Shown: in pieces, positions 6,399 through 10,762 of the stretch
Layout of the letters: each line of letters starts with the position of its first letter
Numbering within the stretch: position 1 is the first letter of the stretch
Assembly: GCA_963972105.1 (NCBI GenBank)
Contig: CAXAVH010000090.1
Span: forward strand, 1 to 10,762
Reading direction: 5' to 3'
Source of the DNA: NZQO01 sp002693605
GTDB lineage: Bacteria > Bacteroidota > Bacteroidia > Flavobacteriales > Flavobacteriaceae
Length of the DNA: 10,762 bases
Notes under the pieces: model-generated
What the model saw: only the letters and a program-made list of their open reading frames with translations
The model's database searches: none
What the model was told of the DNA's origin: nothing
Position numbers and translations under genes: made by a program

Positions 6399-7631
6399 TT
6401 AGGAAACGGCCTTCAATTTCTTGATGGTCGATTTGTTCAACTTTTCCTCGGCATACTCTCTCGTAACGTGCAGGGAAGTGTCCTCGCCACCGGGCAGTTC
6501 GTACATAGCATCGGTGAGTACCGCCTCGCAGAGTGAGCGTAATCCACGTGCACCGAGTTTGTACTCGATGGCCTGGTCTACGATAAAATCGAGCGCTTCC
6601 TCGGTCACTACCAGCTCAATATTGTCCATTTCGAACAACTTTTGGTATTGCTTGATAATGGCATTTTTAGGCTCGGTCAAAATAGCCCGGAGCGTTCCCT
6701 TATCCAACGGATTCATATAGGTAAGTACGGGAAGGCGCCCAATAATTTCAGGAATGAGACCGAAGTCCTTCAAATCTTTCGGAATAATGTACTTCAATAA
6801 ATTATCGCGCTCTAGGGAGTCTTCCTTTTTGGAGGCGCTGAAACCTACGGCTTGCATGTTCAAACGTTTCGAAATAGTTTTCTCAATACCGTCAAAAGCT
6901 CCTCCCGCAATAAACAAGATATTCTCGGTGTTCACCTCGATAAATTTCTGGTCGGGATGCTTGCGCCCACCCTTGGGCGGCACGTTAACCGTGGTGCCCT
7001 CGAGGAGCTTCAGGAGCGCCTGCTGTACGCCTTCCCCGCTCACGTCGCGCGTAATGGAGGGGTTGTCGCTCTTTCTGGCAATCTTGTCTATTTCGTCAAT
7101 GAAGACGATTCCATTTTGTGCCTTTTCCAAATTATAGTCGGCCGCTTGAAGCAATCGCGTCAAAATACTTTCCACGTCCTCGCCCACGTAGCCCGCCTCG
7201 GTAAGCACCGTGGCGTCTACAATAGCCAAAGGCACATTGAGCATGCGGGCAATAGTCTTGGCGACCAGAGTCTTACCGGTACCGGTATGGCCCACCATTA
7301 TAATATTACTTTTCTGAATTTCAATATCGTCGTCGCTCTTGGGCTGCAATAACCGCTTGTAGTGGTTGTACACCGCTACCGACATGACCTTCTTGGTATG
7401 CTCTTGCCCAATGACGTAATCGTCCAGAAACCCCTTTATCGATTTGGGCTTCTTGAGCATGAGCTCCTTGGAAATCTCACTATTGCTGGAATGAAATGCC
7501 TCCTCTACTACAATACCGTGTGCCTGCTCGATACAGCGGTCGCAAATATGTGCGTCCAGCCCCGCAATGAGCAAATTGGTCTCGGCCTTTTTCCGACCGC
7601 AAAACGAGCATTCCAAATCTTCTTTCGCCAT
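6399..7631 (-). CDS. clpX: ATP-dependent Clp protease, ATP-binding subunit ClpX
   Basis: This AAA+ unfoldase has 410 residues, close to the family norm. The N-terminal zinc-binding domain has Cys8, Cys11, Cys30 and Cys33 (CSFC...CDRC). Further motifs are the Walker A GHTGTGKT (114-121), the pore loop GYVG (147-150), the Walker B IVFIDEIDK (175-183), the RKH loop (223-225) and the sensor-2 GAR (360-362). The ClpP-docking loop reads VGF (262-264) where E. coli has IGF, a conservative change. As a hexamer it recognises tagged or damaged proteins, unfolds them with ATP and threads them into ClpP. It lies 26 bp behind clpP on the same strand, so the two are very likely co-transcribed. AAGGAG occurs 15 nt before the ATG, further than a usual ribosome-binding site. 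The transcript ends at the hairpin 6349-6376. Confidence 0.98.
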   Translation of the reverse strand: MAKEDLECSFCGRKKAETNLLIAGLDAHICDRCIEQAHGIVVEEAFHSSNSEISKELMLKKPKSIKGFLDDYVIGQEHTKKVMSVAVYNHYKRLLQPKSDDDIEIQKSNIIMVGHTGTGKTLVAKTIARMLNVPLAIVDATVLTEAGYVGEDVESILTRLLQAADYNLEKAQNGIVFIDEIDKIARKSDNPSITRDVSGEGVQQALLKLLEGTTVNVPPKGGRKHPDQKFIEVNTENILFIAGGAFDGIEKTISKRLNMQAVGFSASKKEDSLERDNLLKYIIPKDLKDFGLIPEIIGRLPVLTYMNPLDKGTLRAILTEPKNAIIKQYQKLFEMDNIELVVTEEALDFIVDQAIEYKLGARGLRSLCEAVLTDAMYELPGGEDTSLHVTREYAEEKLNKSTIKKLKAVS

Positions 7632-7657
7632 AATATCTTTTCTTATCTCCTTGAAAA

Positions 7658-8332
7658 TTATCCTCTTGTTAATATCTCATCGATCATACCGTATTCCTTG
7701 GCCTTTTCGGCCTTCATCCAGTAATCGCGATCGCTATCGTCATATACCTTTTCGTAAGGCTGCCCGGTGTGCTTGGCAATAATTTTGTACAATTCCTCTT
7801 TCAGGGTAATGATTTCGCGGGCGGTAATCTCGATATCGCTTGCCTGACCCTGTGCCCCGCCAAGGGGCTGGTGAATCATAACACGGGAATGGGTTAACCC
7901 GCTGCGCTTGCCCTTCTCGCCGGCACATAGCAACACGGCGCCCATTGAAGCGGCCATTCCGGTACAGATGGTAGCGACGTCTGGCTTTATAAATTGCATA
8001 GTATCGTATATACCGAGCCCGGCGTAAACGCTGCCCCCAGGGGAATTTATATAAATTTGAATATCCTTAGAGGCATCGGTACTTTCCAGAAACAATAACT
8101 GGGCCTGTACGATGTTTGCCACCTGGTCATTGATGCCCGTACCAAGGAAGATTATACGGTCCATCATCAAGCGTGAAAAAACATCCATCGCTACCGCGTT
8201 CATCTGGCGTTCCTCGATAATATTCGGGGTGAGACCCACGGGGTACATGCTGCTCATAATCTTATCGTAATATGTGCTGCTAACGCCCCGATCCTTAATG
8301 GCAAAATCTTTAAATTCTTTTCCGTAGTTCAT
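7658..8332 (-). CDS. clpP: ATP-dependent Clp protease, proteolytic subunit ClpP
   Basis: This serine peptidase has 224 residues from ATG 8332. The catalytic triad is Ser129 (in TGMAASMGA), His154 (in MIHQPLGGAQGQ) and Asp203 (in DSDRDYWM). The oxyanion-region loop NSPGGSVYAG (96-105) is also present. The first 30 or so residues before the conserved core are longer than the E. coli propeptide and probably form a processed or flexible N-terminal extension. Fourteen subunits form the barrel-shaped chamber that degrades proteins delivered by ClpX. It follows tig on the same strand with a terminator-like hairpin in between and precedes clpX by 26 bp. No complete consensus promoter is visible directly upstream. 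Confidence 0.98.
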   Translation of the reverse strand: MNYGKEFKDFAIKDRGVSSTYYDKIMSSMYPVGLTPNIIEERQMNAVAMDVFSRLMMDRIIFLGTGINDQVANIVQAQLLFLESTDASKDIQIYINSPGGSVYAGLGIYDTMQFIKPDVATICTGMAASMGAVLLCAGEKGKRSGLTHSRVMIHQPLGGAQGQASDIEITAREIITLKEELYKIIAKHTGQPYEKVYDDSDRDYWMKAEKAKEYGMIDEILTRG

Positions 8333-8348
8333 AAAATGGTAAAATCTT

Positions 8349-8388
8349 TTTTAAATAAAATAGGCGCTGAACCTGCATTCAACGCCTA
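8349..8388 (-). terminator. Intrinsic terminator after tig
   Basis: On the minus strand an 11-bp stem forms between 8388-8378 and 8371-8361 with a 6-nt loop. One position is a G-U wobble in this orientation but a C-A mismatch on the plus strand, so the hairpin suits minus-strand transcripts. It is followed by TTTTATTT (8360-8353). The stem ends only 28 nt before the clpP start codon. Confidence 0.8.
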
Positions 8389-8394
8389 AAGATA
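8387..8394 (-). promoter_or_regulatory. Possible -7-like octamer upstream of clpP
   Basis: TATCTTTA on the minus strand (8394 to 8387) differs by one base from TAnnTTTG. It touches the outer edge of the tig terminator stem and lies 54 nt before the clpP ATG. No -33 TTTG is found at a suitable distance. It is listed because the same octamer precedes two other minus-strand genes here. Confidence 0.2.
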
Positions 8395-8410
8395 CCTATT
8401 TTTTCATGGT

Positions 8411-9733
8411 TTAGGCGTAGGCTTCCTTTACGAATTCATCGTAGGTAACCTCTTTTGTCTTAAGCTTAACATTTTCCTTGAAAAACTGTAACATCTTCTG
8501 TGTATTAAGCTGTTCGCTAAGGCGCTTTACTTCTTCTTCGTTGGAAAGAATACGGGCGGCAATACCGTCCAATTCCTCATCGCTAGGATTCGTGTTGCCG
8601 AACTGGGCCATTTGTGCCTTGATCATGTTCTTGGCGTATTCCTTCAGCTCGTCGAAGGTTACCTGAAGGTTGTGCTGCGACCTTAGCTTTCCTTCAATTA
8701 GCTGATAGCGAAGCCCTTTTTCACTGCGATCGTACTCGGCCTTGGCCTCTTCCTCGGTCATCGGCTTTTCACTTGAAACCTGTATCCATCTTGCCAAAAA
8801 TTCCGAAGGCAAATTGAACGAGGTATTTTCTATGAGTGAATCTACAACATCGTTCAACATTTTCTGGTCGCTCTGTTGCTCAAATTGCTGCTCGGCATCG
8901 TCCTTTATCTTACCGCGAAGTTCTTCCTCACTGCTCACAACGCCCTCGCCGAAAAGTTTATCGAACAACTCCTGGTTCAGCTCGGCCATTTCGCGGGTAT
9001 TTACCTCGTCTATCTTCAGCGATACCGTGATGTCTAGCCCGTGCGCGTCGTCATGCGCCACGCCCAGCTGCTTTTGGTTTTCGTGCTCATCCTTGAAGAG
9101 TCCTTTGGTCTGAAGGGTTACGGTATCGCCTACCTTAGCGCCCAATAGGCTATCCAGTTGTTTTTTGCCTTTTATCAAATCGGTCGAGAAGGTCGTTTTC
9201 TTTTCGATTTCCTTTTCTTCGGAAGTAAATGTGCCCGTAATTTCGTCACCCTTTTCCACAACATCTTTTGAAACCAGCTTTCCGTACTGCTTGCGTATGG
9301 TCTTCACCTGGTTGTCGAGCATAGTATTGTCTGCAACGACCTTATACTGCGTTACGGCTTTCTTTCCGGAAAGGTCAACCTCAAATTCGGGCGCGAGGCC
9401 CAATTCGAACTGAAAGGAGAAATCGTCTGAATTCCAATCGATTTCCGATTCGTTCTTCGGAATCGGGTTGCCCAGAACGTCTAGTTTCTCCTCGGTCATA
9501 AACTTGTGGAGGCTATCTTGAAGTAGCTTGTTCACCTCCTCTACGAGAACGGCCGTCCCGTATTGCTTTTTCACCATCCCCATTGGCACGTGCCCTTTTC
9601 TGAATCCGGGAATGTTAGCGTTTTTGCGATAATTTTTCAAAATTTGTTCCACCTTGGGAGCGTAGTCCTCTTTGGAAATTTCCACTGTTACCACAGCGTT
9701 CAAATTATCAATGTCTTGTTTTGTTATGTTCAT
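8411..9733 (-). CDS. tig: Trigger factor, ribosome-associated chaperone
   Basis: The product has 440 residues from ATG 9733. An in-frame TTG at 9769 is rejected because it lies within the -7 promoter element and would add 12 non-conserved residues. The ribosome-binding signature GFRKGHVP is at residues 43-50, the same position as in E. coli. The N-terminal domain spans about 1-115, a shortened PPIase-like middle region about 150-243, and the helical C-terminal cradle about 244-440. The middle region lacks the usual aromatic active-site residues of FKBP-type prolyl isomerases (QLDSLLGAKVGD replaces the IPGFE..L.G...G pattern), so isomerase activity is doubtful. The protein shields nascent chains at the exit tunnel. 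It is transcribed from the promoter 9798-9767 and ends at a hairpin before clpP. Confidence 0.96.
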   Translation of the reverse strand: MNITKQDIDNLNAVVTVEISKEDYAPKVEQILKNYRKNANIPGFRKGHVPMGMVKKQYGTAVLVEEVNKLLQDSLHKFMTEEKLDVLGNPIPKNESEIDWNSDDFSFQFELGLAPEFEVDLSGKKAVTQYKVVADNTMLDNQVKTIRKQYGKLVSKDVVEKGDEITGTFTSEEKEIEKKTTFSTDLIKGKKQLDSLLGAKVGDTVTLQTKGLFKDEHENQKQLGVAHDDAHGLDITVSLKIDEVNTREMAELNQELFDKLFGEGVVSSEEELRGKIKDDAEQQFEQQSDQKMLNDVVDSLIENTSFNLPSEFLARWIQVSSEKPMTEEEAKAEYDRSEKGLRYQLIEGKLRSQHNLQVTFDELKEYAKNMIKAQMAQFGNTNPSDEELDGIAARILSNEEEVKRLSEQLNTQKMLQFFKENVKLKTKEVTYDEFVKEAYA

Positions 9734-9766
9734 CGTCTCTCGTTTTACCCTGTAATTTTGAGGATG

Positions 9767-9798
9767 CAAAAGTACGACATTTTAACCAAGTCGGCAAA
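9767..9798 (-). promoter_or_regulatory. Consensus Bacteroidota promoter for tig
   Basis: On the minus strand TTTG (9798-9795), a 20-bp spacer and TACTTTTG (9774-9767) fit TTTG / TAnnTTTG exactly. The expected start of transcription is near 9760, giving a leader of about 27 nt before the tig ATG at 9733. The promoter lies in the 89-bp gap between the holin-like gene and tig, so tig can be transcribed independently of the genes upstream. Confidence 0.78.
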
Positions 9799-9822
9799 TA
9801 GTACAAACTGTATTTCAATTAC

Positions 9823-10167
9823 TTATTTTTCGTCCGTTACCAGCGAATGCAGTATGGATTGGAAAAGTGAGAGCAGAAGGCTAAAGAGCAGGGCCCACCA
9901 AAAATTGCCTACCTCAAAGTCTCCAATGAAGTAATCGGCCATCAGGATGATCAGTGCGTTGATGACGAGCAGAAATAACCCGAGCGTCAGGATGGTAATG
10001 GGAAGGGTCAGGACCACTAAAATGGGTTTTACGATAAATCGCAGCAGCGCGATGACGATGGCCACGATTATAGCCGAGCCGTAGCCGTCTACAGATACCC
10101 CGGGCAATAATTTCGCAAGGGCAACTACGACGAGCGCCGTGAGCAAGATTTTTAGAATGGTCTTCAT
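9823..10167 (-). CDS. Small four-helix membrane protein, 'phage holin family' (PF04020 type)
   Basis: The product has 114 residues from ATG 10167. An in-frame ATG at 10218 would start inside the terminator hairpin of the preceding gene and add 17 residues before the first helix, so it is rejected. Hydrophobic segments lie at about residues 3-22, 31-52, 53-78 and 88-110. The block FIVKPILVVLTLPITILTLG with the following LLVINALIILM is the family hallmark. Despite the name, this family is widespread in bacterial chromosomes away from prophages, and no lysis or phage gene is present here. The cellular role is unknown; an inner-membrane location is inferred. It follows an SGNH hydrolase gene on the same strand and precedes tig. 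Confidence 0.85.
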   Translation of the reverse strand: MKTILKILLTALVVVALAKLLPGVSVDGYGSAIIVAIVIALLRFIVKPILVVLTLPITILTLGLFLLVINALIILMADYFIGDFEVGNFWWALLFSLLLSLFQSILHSLVTDEK

Positions 10168-10177
10168 CTTTTTTCCA

Positions 10178-10185
10178 TAAAGATA
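10178..10185 (-). promoter_or_regulatory. Possible -7-like octamer directly before the holin-like gene
   Basis: TATCTTTA (10185 to 10178, minus strand) overlaps the T-tract of the preceding terminator and sits 10 nt before the ATG at 10167. If it acted as a -7 element the mRNA would be almost leaderless. No -33 element is visible at the expected distance because that region is the terminator stem. Confidence 0.2.
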
Positions 10186-10215
10186 AAAAAACCGCCCCGA
10201 TAATTGGGGCGGTTT
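10184..10215 (-). terminator. Intrinsic terminator after the SGNH hydrolase gene
   Basis: ACCGCCCC (10191-10198) pairs with GGGGCGGT (10206-10213). The stem extends by two A-T pairs outward (10189-10190 with 10214-10215) and possibly inward by a wobble. Read on the minus strand it is followed by an uninterrupted T-run, making a strong Rho-independent terminator 26 bp past the SGNH hydrolase stop. Confidence 0.9.
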
Positions 10216-10241
10216 CAAAATTGTACAGAAAATTACTGCGG

Positions 10242-10762
10242 TTAGTTATTGGTGGCGGTAATAGTTCCGTAGTTACCGATATTCACCTTAGGAATGGTCG
10301 CATTGTACTTAGCGTTGATGGCATCGATCATCAGGTTGGCCGCGTACGCATACCCACGTGGTGAGGGATGCACCCCATCCAACGAAAACGCCCCGCCTGT
10401 ACCGAAGGTATCACTAAGCACACCCCCATCGAACACTACACCGGTATTGGCAACTCTAGCCAAGGCAGCACGAGCGTCAAAGAATGCCAGGTCGTTTGCA
10501 TCGGCCAAGGCACGTATGGTACCATTATAGGCCGTGGTTGCGGCTGCTACCTTAGCTTGCTCGGCCTCGGTTAGCACCAAGTTGTCGCTAAGTGGAACGG
10601 CTACACCGATAACACTCAACGGGTTTCCAGGATCGGCAAGGGTACCAAGCACAGAGGATGCAGTGAGTACTACCAAATCATCGTTGGTGGCTTGTCTTAA
10701 CTGACCCAATAACCCTGCGGTTGGGGCCGGAAGGTTAAACGGAGGGCCCTGTAAAATCTGCG
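10242..10762 (-). CDS. SGNH/GDSL-family hydrolase, C-terminal part (runs off the window)
   Basis: The frame is open from the right edge to TAA at 10244-10242, giving 172 complete codons. There is no convincing start codon: a TTG at 10709 falls inside a continuous coding frame (QILQGPPFNLPAPTAG precedes it), so the gene continues outside. SLDGVHPSPRGYAYAANLM contains the block V Asp-x-x-His of SGNH hydrolases (Asp codon 10379-10377, His codon 10370-10368). The GDS serine block would lie upstream of the visible part. The C-terminal DAINAKYNATIP and GNYGTI segment resembles the Bacteroidota envelope-associated GDSL lipase/esterase group. Ester hydrolysis is inferred; the substrate is unknown. 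The gene ends at the terminator 10184-10215. Confidence 0.82.
   Translation of the reverse strand, partial: QILQGPPFNLPAPTAGLLGQLRQATNDDLVVLTASSVLGTLADPGNPLSVIGVAVPLSDNLVLTEAEQAKVAAATTAYNGTIRALADANDLAFFDARAALARVANTGVVFDGGVLSDTFGTGGAFSLDGVHPSPRGYAYAANLMIDAINAKYNATIPKVNIGNYGTITATNN

Noticed and set aside
6852..7352. Plus-strand open frame of 166 codons inside clpX
   Set aside because: It is antisense to the conserved AAA+ domain of clpX and has no start signal or recognisable domain.
9734..9769. TTG start for trigger factor, 12 codons upstream
   Set aside because: The TTG is part of the -7 promoter element, and the typical trigger factor N-terminus begins at the ATG at 9733.
9823..10218. Holin-like gene as evidence of a prophage
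   Set aside because: No endolysin, integrase, capsid or other phage gene is present, and PF04020-type proteins are common chromosomal membrane proteins.
10242..10709. Complete small gene beginning at TTG 10709
   Set aside because: Coding continues without a stop to the window edge and the SGNH block I lies outside, so this is a partial gene.
1..10762. tRNA, rRNA, CRISPR array, insertion sequence, riboswitch
   Set aside because: I saw no cloverleaf arms with CCA-adjacent ends, no regularly spaced repeats, no transposase motifs and no long structured leader; gaps between genes are all under about 155 bp.

Overview
The window comes from a Bacteroidota chromosome, most likely a member of the Flavobacteriaceae. 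The grounds are: two near-perfect Bacteroidota sigma-factor promoters (TTTG-N20-TAnnTTTG) at 6084-6115 (+) and 9798-9767 (-); start codons that mostly lack a normally spaced Shine-Dalgarno sequence; ten of eleven stop codons being TAA; and protein families in their Bacteroidota form (AsmA-like protein, bacterial GH3, trigger factor of about 440 residues, DUF2797, Bacteroidota-type SGNH hydrolase). The content is chromosomal and largely housekeeping. I see no insertion sequence, integrase, CRISPR array, tRNA, rRNA or defence island.

Layout. At 1-107 (+) lies the unidentified C-terminal end of an upstream gene, followed by a YhhQ/VUT-family queuosine-precursor transporter (153-881, +) that has only GTG starts. 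Next is a large membrane-anchored AsmA-family protein (997-3615, +). A DUF2797 protein (3633-4427, -) converges on it; this protein has a four-cysteine zinc-ribbon-like motif and a segment resembling the GIY-YIG nuclease core. Divergent from it, with 45 bp between the start codons, is a GH3-family acyl-acid amido synthetase (4473-5987, +). A very small lipoprotein (6142-6327, +) follows under its own consensus promoter and ends at a strong hairpin that can act in both directions (6349-6376).

The rest of the window is on the minus strand and, in transcription order, runs from the right edge: a partial SGNH/GDSL hydrolase (10242-10762), a terminator, a small four-helix membrane protein of the 'phage holin family' (9823-10167), trigger factor (8411-9733) with its own promoter, a terminator, ClpP (7658-8332) and ClpX (6399-7631). 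Tig, ClpP and ClpX form the classical protein quality-control cluster: trigger factor folds nascent chains at the ribosome exit, and ClpX unfolds substrates and feeds them into the ClpP chamber.

I did not find a clear new multi-gene system. The points most worth following are the GIY-YIG-like reading of DUF2797, its divergent pairing with a bacterial GH3 enzyme, the strongly promoted tiny lipoprotein, the trigger factor with a degenerate PPIase domain, and two places where a terminator hairpin sits only about 20-30 nt upstream of the next co-directional start codon (tig to clpP, SGNH hydrolase to holin-like gene).
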